Source of the DNA: an uncultured Propionibacteriaceae bacterium
GTDB taxonomy: Bacteria > Actinomycetota > Actinomycetes > Propionibacteriales > Propionibacteriaceae
Assembly (NCBI GenBank): GCA_937859105.1
Contig: CALMAD010000150.1
Span: 1-6,719, forward strand
Direction of reading: 5' to 3'
DNA: 6,719 nucleotides
Of the stretch, positions 1-6,133 are shown in pieces. Position 1 is the first letter of the stretch, and the number at the start of each line of letters is the position of its first letter. The notes beneath the pieces are model-generated. The model saw only the letters and a list, made by a program, of their open reading frames with translations, was not told the DNA's origin and searched no databases. A program made the translations under genes and the position numbers.

Positions 1-1058
1 GCCTTCTGCCCCTGCTCGCGGGCGCCCTGCCCGTTGCCCTGGCCGGTGAAGGTGCCGTAGCCCGAGCCGAGGCGTCCAGGGAGGCCGAGCAGCAGCGCGA
101 GGTTGATCGCGGCCGTCGTGGTGTCGGTGCCGTCGACGTGCTGCTCGACGCCGCGTCCGGTGAGCACGTAGGTGCCGCGCCGCTCGCGAGACAGCAGCCG
201 CGCGGCCTCGCGGATGCGCAGCGCCGGGACGCCCGACACCTCCTCGGCGCGCTCCGGCCACCAGCGGCGCAGCACGCGGGCGAGGGCCGGGTAGCCGGTG
301 GTGCGGTCCTCCAGGTAGTCCTCGTCGGCGAGCCCCTCCAGGATCACGACGTGCGCGATCGCTGCCAGCACGACGTGGTCGGTGCCGGGCGTCGGCTGCA
401 GGTGCAGCCCGCCACCGTCGTCGGTGAGCTTCGCGGTGGCGGTGCGCCGCGGGTCCATCACGAGGAGCCCGCCCGAGCGCCGCGCGGCCGCGAGGTGCTG
501 CACGAACGGCGGCATCGTCTCGGCCGGGTTCGACCCCAGCAGCATGATCGTGTGCGCCTCGTCGAGGTCGGTCATCGGGAACGGCATGCCGCGGTCGAGC
601 CCGAAGCTCCGGTTGCCGGCCGTCGCCGCGGACGCCATGCAGAACCGCCCGTTGTAGTCGATCCGGGACGTCCGCAGCGCCACGCGCGCGAACTTGCCGA
701 GCGAGTAGGCGCGCTCGTTCGTCAGGGACGCCCCGCCGAAGATCCCCACGGCGTCGCGCCCGTAGGCGTCCTGGGCCGCGCGGAACGCCGCCGCCATCGC
801 GTCGAGGGCGGCGTCCCACGACACCGGCCGCAGGACGCCGCCGGCGTCCCGCAGCAGCGGTCCGGTGAGCCGGTCGGCGTGGCCGACGAGTTCCCCGGAC
901 GTCCAGCCCTTGCGGCACAGGCCGCCCCCGTTCGTCGGGAACTGCCGCGGCTCCACCCGCAGCTCGCGCCCGGGCACTCCGGACGCCTCCGGCGTCAGCG
1001 TCATCGCGCACTGCAGCGCGCAGTAGGGGCAGTGGGTGTCGGTTCGGCTGTCGGTCAC
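1..1058 (-). CDS. narB: Assimilatory nitrate reductase catalytic subunit (molybdopterin oxidoreductase), N-terminal part
   Basis: Reduces nitrate to nitrite in the cytoplasm, the first step of nitrate assimilation, using a Mo-bis-MGD cofactor and an N-terminal [4Fe-4S] cluster. The frame is open from a GTG at 1058 to the left edge, so 352 residues are visible and the C-terminal part is missing. Cluster cysteines are C10, C13 and C17 (CPYCALQC) and C48 (GGGLCRKGW). The motif YNGRFCMASA holds C140, the expected Mo ligand of the Nas/Nap type. The visible end carries TGQGNGQGAREQGQK, a pattern characteristic of NasA/NarB proteins. An AGGAGGT box on the minus strand supports the GTG start, and the cluster motif begins only nine residues later. 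It lies 74 bp downstream of narK on the same strand and is probably co-transcribed with it. A related formate dehydrogenase-like enzyme is possible, but the motifs and the narK neighbour favour nitrate reductase. The symbol could equally be nasA or nasC. Confidence 0.9.
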   Translation of the reverse strand, partial: MTDSRTDTHCPYCALQCAMTLTPEASGVPGRELRVEPRQFPTNGGGLCRKGWTSGELVGHADRLTGPLLRDAGGVLRPVSWDAALDAMAAAFRAAQDAYGRDAVGIFGGASLTNERAYSLGKFARVALRTSRIDYNGRFCMASAATAGNRSFGLDRGMPFPMTDLDEAHTIMLLGSNPAETMPPFVQHLAAARRSGGLLVMDPRRTATAKLTDDGGGLHLQPTPGTDHVVLAAIAHVVILEGLADEDYLEDRTTGYPALARVLRRWWPERAEEVSGVPALRIREAARLLSRERRGTYVLTGRGVEQHVDGTDTTTAAINLALLLGLPGRLGSGYGTFTGQGNGQGAREQGQK

Positions 1059-1062
1059 GCGG

Positions 1063-1069
1063 ACCTCCT
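1063..1069 (-). promoter_or_regulatory. Ribosome binding site fixing the nitrate reductase GTG start
   Basis: The minus strand reads AGGAGGT here, with the AGGAGG core five bases before the GTG at 1056-1058. It is near-perfect against the 16S anti-Shine-Dalgarno sequence and decides the start in the absence of a nearby ATG. Confidence 0.8.
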
Positions 1070-1132
1070 CGCTGGGACGCGGCGGCGGATTCGGCTGGGC
1101 GGCGGCTCTCGGCGTGTCAGAGGGCTCGCCGC

Positions 1133-2509
1133 TCAGATGCGCTCGGCGTGGCCGGCGCCCCGACGCAGGTAGCACGCCCACGTGATCGCGGTCGCGACGA
1201 GGTAGAACGCGACGAAGCCGTAGAACGCCGCGTTGTACGTGCCGGTGCCGGTCTTGGCCGCGGAGAGCACCTGCGGGATCGCGAAGCCGCCGTAGGCGCC
1301 GATCGCGGAGATCAGCCCGAGGGCCGCGGACGCCTTCCGCTCCGGCGTCACGCCGTCGGCGGACCGGTGCGCCTTGAGGCGGTAGATCGTCGGGATCATC
1401 CGGTACGTCGAGCCGTTGCCGAGCCCGGACGCCACGAACAGCGCGAGGAACAGCCCCAGGAACAGCCAGAAGTTCGCCATCGGTAGCGTCGCGACGACGG
1501 TCAGCGCGAGGGCCGCCATTGCCAGGAACGCCCAGACGGTGACGATCGCCCCGCCGAAGCGGTCGGCTAGGCGCCCGCCGTAGGGCCGGGCCAGCGACCC
1601 GACGAGCGGGCCGAGGAACGACAGCGAGACCGCCGCCACGCCGAGGCTCACGGTGGAGAAGGCCGGGAAGACGTCCTTGATGAGCTTCGGGAACACGCCC
1701 GAGAAGCCGATGAACGACCCGAACGTGCCGATGTAGAGCAGCGAGAGCACCCAGAAGTGCGGCTCGGTCGTCGCGGCCAGCGAGCCGGCGAGGTCCCCCT
1801 TCGCGTGGGAAAGGTTGTGCATGAACCGGCGCGCGCCCCAGGCCGCGATCAGGATCAGCGGCACCCAGACCCAGCCGGCCAGGGGCAGGTTCAGCGTGCC
1901 GGCCGCGCCGACGGTCACCACGATCGGGACGATGAGCTGGCTGATCGCCGCGCCCAGGTTGCCCCCGGCGGCGTTCAGCCCGAGCGCGTACCCCTTCTCG
2001 CGCGCCGGGTAGAAGAAGGTGATGTTCGCCATCGACGACGCGAAGTTGCCCCCACCGAAGCCGGCCGTGGCGGCGATCAGCAGCATCGCCCAGAACGGCG
2101 TCGCCGGGTTTCCGACCGCCAGGGCGAGGCCGATGGTCGGGATGAGCAGCAGCAGCGCCGAGACGATCGTCCAGTTGCGGCCGCCGAAGCGGGCGACGGT
2201 GAACGTGTACGGGATGCGGAGGGTGGCCCCCACGAGCGCCGGCATCGAGATCAGCCAGAACGTCTGGGCGTCCGAGAAGGCGAAGCCCGCGCGCGGAAGG
2301 AAGACGACGGTGATGGCCCACAGCTGCCAGACCGCGAAGCCGAGGAACTCGGCGAAGATCGACCAGCGGAGGTTCGTGCGCGCGAGCGCGCGGCCCTCGC
2401 GCTCCCAGAACGCGGCGTCCTCGGCGTTGTAGCCGTCGAGCCAGCGCCCGGGGCGGTGAGTGAGGGTGGACGCCTGCTCGCGGCGTCCGGTCACGACATT
2501 CGTGGTCAT
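1133..2509 (-). CDS. narK: NarK-type nitrate/nitrite transporter (MFS, NNP family)
   Basis: Imports nitrate, or exchanges it for nitrite, across the cytoplasmic membrane. The 458-residue protein has a polar N-terminus of about 48 residues and then about 12 hydrophobic segments, the usual length and layout for the family. Both nitrate signature motifs are present: GFGGGNFASSMANI at 150-163 and GLGNGSTYRMIPTI at 362-375. R98 (ATLRIPYTF) and R308 (LARPYGGRLADRFGG) match the two substrate-binding arginines of E. coli NarK (R89 and R305) by motif position. NAAGGNLG at 179-186 is also family-typical. The ATG at 2509 is preceded by GGAG eight to ten bases upstream and gives a complete family N-terminus. 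The gene is first in a unit with the nitrate reductase, so an assimilatory import role is likely. Direction of transport and coupling ion cannot be told from sequence. Confidence 0.95.
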   Translation of the reverse strand: MTTNVVTGRREQASTLTHRPGRWLDGYNAEDAAFWEREGRALARTNLRWSIFAEFLGFAVWQLWAITVVFLPRAGFAFSDAQTFWLISMPALVGATLRIPYTFTVARFGGRNWTIVSALLLLIPTIGLALAVGNPATPFWAMLLIAATAGFGGGNFASSMANITFFYPAREKGYALGLNAAGGNLGAAISQLIVPIVVTVGAAGTLNLPLAGWVWVPLILIAAWGARRFMHNLSHAKGDLAGSLAATTEPHFWVLSLLYIGTFGSFIGFSGVFPKLIKDVFPAFSTVSLGVAAVSLSFLGPLVGSLARPYGGRLADRFGGAIVTVWAFLAMAALALTVVATLPMANFWLFLGLFLALFVASGLGNGSTYRMIPTIYRLKAHRSADGVTPERKASAALGLISAIGAYGGFAIPQVLSAAKTGTGTYNAAFYGFVAFYLVATAITWACYLRRGAGHAERI

Positions 2510-2538
2510 CCGTGCTCCGTTTCGACGTGGGTGCGGAT

Positions 2539-2574
2539 GCAGCGAATGTAGGAACGGGATGTTACGCAGCGAAT
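2539..2574. repeat. 9-bp direct repeat GCAGCGAAT, two copies
   Basis: GCAGCGAAT occurs at 2539-2547 and 2566-2574, offset by 27 bp. Each copy overlaps one element of the candidate narK promoter: the first overlaps the -10 and the second the -35. It may be a regulator site or chance; no known regulator motif was recognised. Confidence 0.45.
2545..2573 (-). promoter_or_regulatory. Candidate narK promoter (-35 and -10)
   Basis: On the minus strand, TTCGCT at 2573-2568 is followed after 17 bp by TACATT at 2550-2545. The -10 matches TATAAT at four of six positions, including the key first, second and last bases; the -35 is weak (three of six). The spacing is ideal and transcription would begin about 30 bases before the narK ATG. 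This is a by-eye match only. Confidence 0.4.
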
Positions 2575-2587
2575 CCCCGGTCGTTAC
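2561..2587 (-). promoter_or_regulatory. Candidate GlnR-type operator: two GTTAC boxes 22 bp apart
   Basis: GTTAC occurs at 2561-2565 and again at 2583-2587 (GTAAC on the minus strand). The offset is exactly 22 bp, the period expected for the a-sites of the actinobacterial GlnR box (gTnAC-n6-GaAAC repeated). The intervening b-site positions match GAAAC poorly, so only half of the pattern is present. GlnR is a known activator of nitrate assimilation genes in several actinobacteria, and the boxes sit 52-78 bp upstream of the narK start, beside the candidate -35. The assignment is an inference from spacing and context. Confidence 0.4.
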
Positions 2588-2721
2588 GGGCCGATAGCGG
2601 GGCCCTCACAAACCGACCGCGGAGGCGAAAGCGCGCGAGAATTCGCACCCTTTGTTTTTTCGCCCAGGACGCCGTCGGCGTTCGCCGGCCGGTATCGTGC
2701 GGCGTCCGGCCCTGTCCCGGG

Positions 2722-2727
2722 TAGGTT
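2722..2727 (+). promoter_or_regulatory. Candidate -10 element of the ABC importer operon
   Basis: TAGGTT fits the TAnnnT pattern common in actinobacterial -10 boxes and would place the start of transcription near 2734, about 60 bases before the ATG at 2793. I see no acceptable -35 hexamer at 16-19 bp upstream, so this is weak. Confidence 0.22.
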
Positions 2728-2730
2728 ACG

Positions 2731-2744
2731 GGGGACATATCCCC
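2731..2744. repeat. Short inverted repeat GGGGA-CATA-TCCCC
   Basis: Two perfect 5-bp arms flank a 4-bp centre, right where transcription of the ABC operon would begin if the TAGGTT -10 is real. It could be an operator half of the regulatory region, but in GC-rich DNA such a short palindrome can arise by chance. Confidence 0.35.
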
Positions 2745-2750
2745 GCGCCG

Positions 2751-2770
2751 CCGGCACGACGACGTGCCGG
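2751..2770. promoter_or_regulatory. Perfect 8-bp inverted repeat just upstream of the ABC operon RBS
   Basis: CCGGCACG at 2751-2758 and CGTGCCGG at 2763-2770 are exact reverse complements separated by ACGA. The stem ends seven bases before the GGAAGGAG ribosome binding site. As DNA it is a 20-bp palindrome of the size bound by dimeric repressors; as RNA it would fold into a stable GC-rich 5' leader hairpin. There is no T-run after it, so a terminator is unlikely. Which role applies is not decided by sequence. Confidence 0.6.
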
Positions 2771-2777
2771 GGCCGTT

Positions 2778-2785
2778 GGAAGGAG
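2778..2785 (+). promoter_or_regulatory. Ribosome binding site fixing the substrate-binding protein start
   Basis: GGAAGGAG ends seven bases before the ATG at 2793. It selects this start over in-frame starts further upstream, which would add a non-signal, arginine-rich extension before the lipoprotein signal peptide. Confidence 0.8.
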
Positions 2786-2792
2786 CACACGC

Positions 2793-3785
2793 ATGACATC
2801 CAGACTCGCCACGCTGGCCGCCGCGGCCTCCGCGCTGGTTCTCGCGCTCACCGGCTGCGCCGGCTCGACGGGGGCTTCGCCCGCCGCGTCGGGGGCGTCC
2901 GGCAACGGCAAGACGTACAAGGTCGGCATCACGCAGATCGTCAGCCACGCGTCGCTGGACGCGGCCCGCGAGGGCTTCAAGAAGGCGCTCGCCGACGCGG
3001 GCGTCCAGGCGACGTACGACGAGCAGAACGCGCAGGGCGACCAGGCCACGGCCACGTCGATCGCCGCGAAGTTCAACTCCGACAACCTCGACCTCATCCT
3101 GGCGATCGCCACGCCGACCGCGCAGGCGTCCGCGCAGGCGATCACGAACAAGCCGATCCTGTTCACCGCGGTCACCGACCCGGTCGCCGCGAAGCTGGTC
3201 GACTCCAATGAGAAGCCCGGCTCGAACGTGACCGGCACGACCGACATGAACCCGGTGGCCGACCAGATCGGGCTCATCAAGCAGATCAGGCCCTCCGCCA
3301 AGAGCGTCGGCATCATCTACAGCTCGGGCGAGGTGAACTCCGACGTGCAGGTGGCCGCCGCGAAGAAGGCGGCGGCCGAGCAGGGCCTCACGGTGGTCAC
3401 GAAGACCATCACGACCACCGCCGAGCTGCAGCAGGCCGCGAACTCGATCACGGCCGACGCGCTGTACGTGCCGACCGACAACAACGTGGTCTCGGGTCTC
3501 GACTCGGTCGTCGGCGTCGCGGAGGCGAAGAAGATCCCCCTCGTGGTCGGCGAAGGCGACTCGGTGAAGAAGGGCGGGCTCATCACCTACGGCATCGATT
3601 ACGAGAAGCTCGGCTACCAGACCGGCCAGATGGCCGTGAAGATCCTCACCCAGGGCGCGAAGCCGGCCGACATGCCGGTGGAGTCGCAGAAGGACATCAC
3701 GCTCATGGTCAACAAGAAGGCCGCCGAGCGGATGGGCGTGACGATCCCCGAGTCGCTGCTGTCGAAGGCGGAGGTCGTCGGCTAA
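2793..3785 (+). CDS. ABC transporter substrate-binding lipoprotein, TrpX/PF04392 type
   Basis: Captures the substrate outside the membrane and delivers it to the permease encoded next. The protein has 330 residues. Residues 1-22 form a lipoprotein signal peptide: R4, a hydrophobic core, and lipobox LTGC with C22 as the lipidated cysteine. A Ser/Ala/Gly-rich linker leads into the ABC_sub_bind fold from about residue 41. Family-typical stretches are VGITQIVSHASLDAAREGF (44-62), NAQGDQA (79-85), LAIATPTAQ (103-111), FTAVTDPVAAKLV (124-136), YVPTDNNVVS (225-234) and GIDYEKLGYQTGQMAVKIL (267-285). The end, IPESLLSKAEVV, is complete. Characterised relatives include the streptococcal tryptophan-binding protein TrpX, so an amino acid, possibly aromatic, is a reasonable guess; the substrate here is unproven. 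The start is set by the GGAAGGAG box and the signal peptide. It is first in a three-gene operon. Confidence 0.93.
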   Translation: MTSRLATLAAAASALVLALTGCAGSTGASPAASGASGNGKTYKVGITQIVSHASLDAAREGFKKALADAGVQATYDEQNAQGDQATATSIAAKFNSDNLDLILAIATPTAQASAQAITNKPILFTAVTDPVAAKLVDSNEKPGSNVTGTTDMNPVADQIGLIKQIRPSAKSVGIIYSSGEVNSDVQVAAAKKAAAEQGLTVVTKTITTTAELQQAANSITADALYVPTDNNVVSGLDSVVGVAEAKKIPLVVGEGDSVKKGGLITYGIDYEKLGYQTGQMAVKILTQGAKPADMPVESQKDITLMVNKKAAERMGVTIPESLLSKAEVVG

Positions 3786-3787
3786 GC

Positions 3788-4693
3788 ATGATGTCGGCGC
3801 TCGACCTCGGCCTCATCTACGGGTTGATGGCCCTGGGGGTCTACCTCACCTTCCGCATCCTCGACTTCCCCGACCTCACGGTCGACGGAAGCTTCACGAC
3901 CGGCGCGGCGACCGCGGCGGCGTTGATCCTCCTGGGTCAGCCGCCGCTGCTCGCCACGCTGGCGGGGGCCGTGGTCGGCGCCGCCGCCGGGCTGATCACC
4001 GGCGTGCTGCACACCAAGGGCAAGATCAACCCGCTGCTCGCGGGCATCCTGACCCAGATCGCGCTCTACTCGATCAACCTGCGCATCATGGGCCGGGCGA
4101 ACCTGCCCCTGCTGCGGCAGGACACGATGCTCTCGCCGCTGCGCGACGAGGGGCTGTTCGGATCGTGGGTGTCGGTGGGCGTGTTCGCCCTGGTGACGCT
4201 CGCGTTCATGGTCGCGCTCGACTGGTTTCTCAACACCGACCTCGGCCTCGCGCTGCAGGCGACCGGCGACAACGAGCGCATGATCCGCTCCCAGGGCGTC
4301 TCGACGGACGCGACGAAGATCCTGGGGCTGGCGCTCAGCAACGCCCTCGTGGGGCTGTGCGGGGCGCTCATCGCGCAGTACCAGGGGTTCGCCGACATCG
4401 GCATGGGCATCGGCCTCATCGTGGCGGGGTTGGCGTCCGTCATCATCGGGCAGGCGTTGCTGCCGAGCCGGCGGTTCATCTTCGCGACCCTCGCGGTCGT
4501 GGTGGGCTCGGTCGTGTATCGGCTGGTCATCCAGGTCGCGCTGGGCCTGGGCTTCGATCCGAACGACATGAAGCTGATCTCGGCCGTCCTCGTGATCCTG
4601 GCCCTGCTGCTGCCGCGCCTGACCGTGTTCCGGCGCATGCGCGCCCGCTCCCGTCAGCGGCGGCTCGAGGCCGCCGCGGTGAAGGAGGCCTGA
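3788..4693 (+). CDS. ABC transporter permease (BPD_transp_2 family, TrpY-like)
   Basis: Membrane subunit that forms the translocation path for the importer. The 301-residue protein has about eight to nine hydrophobic segments and a basic C-terminal tail (FRRMRARSRQRR) on the expected cytoplasmic side. The N-terminal stretch YGLMALGVYLTFRILDFPDL (11-30) followed by TVDGSF is typical of the permeases that accompany PF04392 binding proteins. The loop LGLALQATGDNERMIRSQG (152-170) corresponds to the ATPase-coupling region of the branched-chain amino acid/ribose-type permease superfamily. Only 2 bp separate it from the upstream stop. GGAGG at 3770-3774 lies 13 bases before the first ATG, a rather long gap, so translation may be coupled to the upstream gene. 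The ATG at 3791 is an alternative start with one residue fewer. Confidence 0.93.
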   Translation: MMSALDLGLIYGLMALGVYLTFRILDFPDLTVDGSFTTGAATAAALILLGQPPLLATLAGAVVGAAAGLITGVLHTKGKINPLLAGILTQIALYSINLRIMGRANLPLLRQDTMLSPLRDEGLFGSWVSVGVFALVTLAFMVALDWFLNTDLGLALQATGDNERMIRSQGVSTDATKILGLALSNALVGLCGALIAQYQGFADIGMGIGLIVAGLASVIIGQALLPSRRFIFATLAVVVGSVVYRLVIQVALGLGFDPNDMKLISAVLVILALLLPRLTVFRRMRARSRQRRLEAAAVKEA

Positions 4694-4694
4694 G

Positions 4695-5483
4695 ATGCTG
4701 GACGTCCGCGGCGTCACCAAGGTGTTCGCCCAGCACACGCCCAACGAGAAGGTCGCCCTGGACGACCTCTCGCTGCGGCTCGACGAGGGCGACTTCGTCA
4801 CGATCATCGGCAGCAACGGCGCCGGCAAGTCGACGCTGCTGAACCTCATCGCCGGCGAGTTCCGACCCGAGCGGGGCACGATCTGGATCGACGGGGCGAA
4901 CGTCACGCGGCTGCCCGACTTCAAGGTCGCCCAGTTCGTGGGCCGCGTGTTCCAGGACCCGCTGGCCGGCACCGCCCCCCACGGCACGATCGAGCAGAAC
5001 CTCGCCATGGCCTACGCGCGCGGCAAGCGTCGCGCCCTGCGCACCGGCGTCACGAACGCGAAGCGGGACCTGTTCCGCGACGAGCTCGCCCGGCTCGAGC
5101 TGGGCCTGGAGGACCGGATGCGCACCGAGGTCGGCCTGCTCTCCGGCGGCCAACGGCAGGCGTTGTCCCTTGTCATGGCCACGTTCAGCCAGCCGAAGAT
5201 CCTGCTGCTCGACGAGCACACCGCGGCGCTCGATCCCCAGCGTGCCGCCCTCATCGGGCGGCTCACCGAGGACGCCGTCGAGCGGCACCGGCTCACCACG
5301 CTCATGGTGACCCACAACATGGAGCAGGCCCTCGCGATGGGCAACCGGCTCGTGATGATGCACGAGGGCCGCGTGATCTACGAACTGGGCGGCGAGGCGA
5401 AAGCCAAGGCGACCGTCGCCGACCTGCTGGCCCAGTTCGACGCCGTCAAAGGCACCCTGTCCGACCGGACGATGCTGGCCTGA
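4695..5483 (+). CDS. ABC transporter ATP-binding protein (TrpZ-like)
   Basis: Cytoplasmic ATPase that powers the importer. All nucleotide-binding motifs are intact in the 262-residue protein: Walker A GSNGAGKST (39-47), Q-loop Q87 in RVFQDP, signature LSGGQ (149-153), Walker B ILLLDE with catalytic E174, D-loop AALD (177-180) and H-loop H207 in VTHNMEQAL. The insert around 92-125 (GTAPHGTIEQNLAMAYARGKRR) is typical of the ATPases paired with PF04392 binding proteins. The ATG follows the permease TGA with a single base between, and GAAGGAGG at 4681-4688, inside the end of the permease gene, is its ribosome binding site. The three genes thus encode a complete importer with no missing subunit. 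No terminator with a T-run is visible after the stop. Confidence 0.95.
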   Translation: MLDVRGVTKVFAQHTPNEKVALDDLSLRLDEGDFVTIIGSNGAGKSTLLNLIAGEFRPERGTIWIDGANVTRLPDFKVAQFVGRVFQDPLAGTAPHGTIEQNLAMAYARGKRRALRTGVTNAKRDLFRDELARLELGLEDRMRTEVGLLSGGQRQALSLVMATFSQPKILLLDEHTAALDPQRAALIGRLTEDAVERHRLTTLMVTHNMEQALAMGNRLVMMHEGRVIYELGGEAKAKATVADLLAQFDAVKGTLSDRTMLA

Positions 5484-5541
5484 GCGGGGTCACGGCGTCC
5501 GGCAGCACCGCCGAACTCACGTTCGCCCCCGGCGCCGCCCC

Positions 5542-6054
5542 TCACTCGGCGAGCACCTGGAACAGGACGTGGTCCTGCCAGCGGCCGGCGACGTGCAGGT
5601 AGCGGGGGGCCAACCCGATCGGGACGAACCCGTTGCGCTCCAGCACCTTGTGCGCCGCCTGGTTGTGCACGAGGTTCGCGGCCTGGATGCGGTGCAGTTC
5701 CAGCACATCGAACGCGTACTGCCGCATCTGCCCGACCGCGTCGGTCGCCACCCCGCGGCCGTTCACATGCTCGGAGACCCAGCAGTGCAACTCGCAGCTC
5801 CGTGACGCCCCGTACGTGACGCGCTCGAGCGTCACCCGGCCCACGACCTCGTCGTCGAGCAGGATCACCTGGGGCACGAGCACGCCGAGCGCCTGCTGCT
5901 CCCACGACCACTCGATCGTCTGCCGCTGGCCGGCGACCGTGAAGTAGTCGTCCGGGCGGTGCGGCTCCCACGGCCTGAGGAAGGAGCGGTTGCGCTCCAC
6001 GAGCGCGGCGAGAACGCCGGCGTCCGAGGGCCGCACCCGCCGCGTCCTGATCAT
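5542..6054 (-). CDS. GNAT family N-acetyltransferase, RimJ-like
   Basis: Predicted to transfer acetyl from acetyl-CoA to an amine, perhaps a protein N-terminus as in the RimJ/RimL group; the true acceptor is unknown. From the ATG at 6054 it has 170 residues. The start RTRRVRPSDAGVLAALVERN followed by FLRPWEPHRPDDYFT (25-39) is typical of RimJ-like proteins. The acetyl-CoA pyrophosphate loop is NGRGVATDAV (98-107), a slightly altered form of the usual Q/RxxGxG/A loop. LHRIQAANLVHNQAAHKVLERNGF (120-143) is the common GNAT C-terminal motif. An in-frame GTG at 6117 would add 21 residues, but the protein family usually begins where I place it; the ribosome binding site before 6054 is poor, so the start is less certain than the gene. 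It is convergent with the ABC operon, 58 bp away, with no evident functional link. Confidence 0.88.
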   Translation of the reverse strand: MIRTRRVRPSDAGVLAALVERNRSFLRPWEPHRPDDYFTVAGQRQTIEWSWEQQALGVLVPQVILLDDEVVGRVTLERVTYGASRSCELHCWVSEHVNGRGVATDAVGQMRQYAFDVLELHRIQAANLVHNQAAHKVLERNGFVPIGLAPRYLHVAGRWQDHVLFQVLAE

Positions 6055-6065
6055 GCCTGATCGTT

Positions 6066-6089
6066 GCAGGTTTCCTGCCCCAGCGGGGC
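6066..6089. repeat. Two adjacent short hairpins between the charged-tail gene and the acetyltransferase gene
   Basis: GCAGG-TTT-CCTGC (6066-6078) and GCCCC-AGC-GGGGC (6077-6089) are two perfect 5-bp stems with 3-base loops, sharing the two bases 6077-6078. They lie in the 79-bp gap between two minus-strand genes. They could slow or end transcription of the upstream gene, but no T-run follows on the minus strand, so a classical intrinsic terminator is not supported. Confidence 0.35.
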
Positions 6090-6133
6090 CATCTGCGCGC
6101 ATCGGAGGCGAATCCACCCCCGGGCGGGCGGCG

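Larger units (their letters stand above)
2510..2792. promoter_or_regulatory. Divergent intergenic region between narK and the ABC importer operon
   Basis: This 283-bp stretch separates two divergently transcribed units, and I see no convincing gene in it. Overlapping open frames here are short, arginine-rich and lack a supported start. It is more AT-rich than its surroundings in places, including TTTGTTTTTT at 2651-2660. It holds candidate narK promoter elements at 2545-2573, a GTTAC pair at 2561-2587, a 9-bp direct repeat, and two inverted repeats at 2731-2744 and 2751-2770, all described separately. Confidence 0.75.

Noticed and set aside
138..1172. Long plus-strand open frame of 344 codons opposite the nitrate reductase gene
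   Set aside because: Its translation is Arg/Ala/Gly-rich low-complexity sequence with no family motif, typical of an antisense shadow in GC-rich DNA, whereas the minus strand encodes clear nitrate reductase motifs.
1757..2551. Plus-strand open frame of 264 codons opposite narK
   Set aside because: Shadow of the transporter gene: arginine-rich, no motif, no ribosome binding site.
2636..2660. Intrinsic terminator formed by GCGA-GAAT-TCGC and the T-run
   Set aside because: The stem has only four base pairs, does not abut the T-run, and no plus-strand gene lies upstream.
2652..2792. Upstream extension of the substrate-binding protein by 47 residues
   Set aside because: It would place an arginine-rich stretch before the signal peptide and bypass the strong ribosome binding site at 2778-2785.
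2562..2948. Possible small minus-strand gene across the divergent region and the lipoprotein signal sequence
   Set aside because: It overlaps the well-supported lipoprotein start and shows only arginine-rich low-complexity sequence.
3782..5008. Minus-strand open frame of 408 codons opposite the permease and ATPase genes
   Set aside because: The product is rich in Arg, Gln, His and Asp without any recognisable domain, and the plus strand carries two intact, recognisable genes with good spacing.
5484..5541. Bidirectional terminator between the ABC operon and the convergent acetyltransferase gene
   Set aside because: The only stem seen (CGGCG at 5493-5497 with CGCCG at 5509-5513) is short with an 11-base loop and has no T-run on either side.
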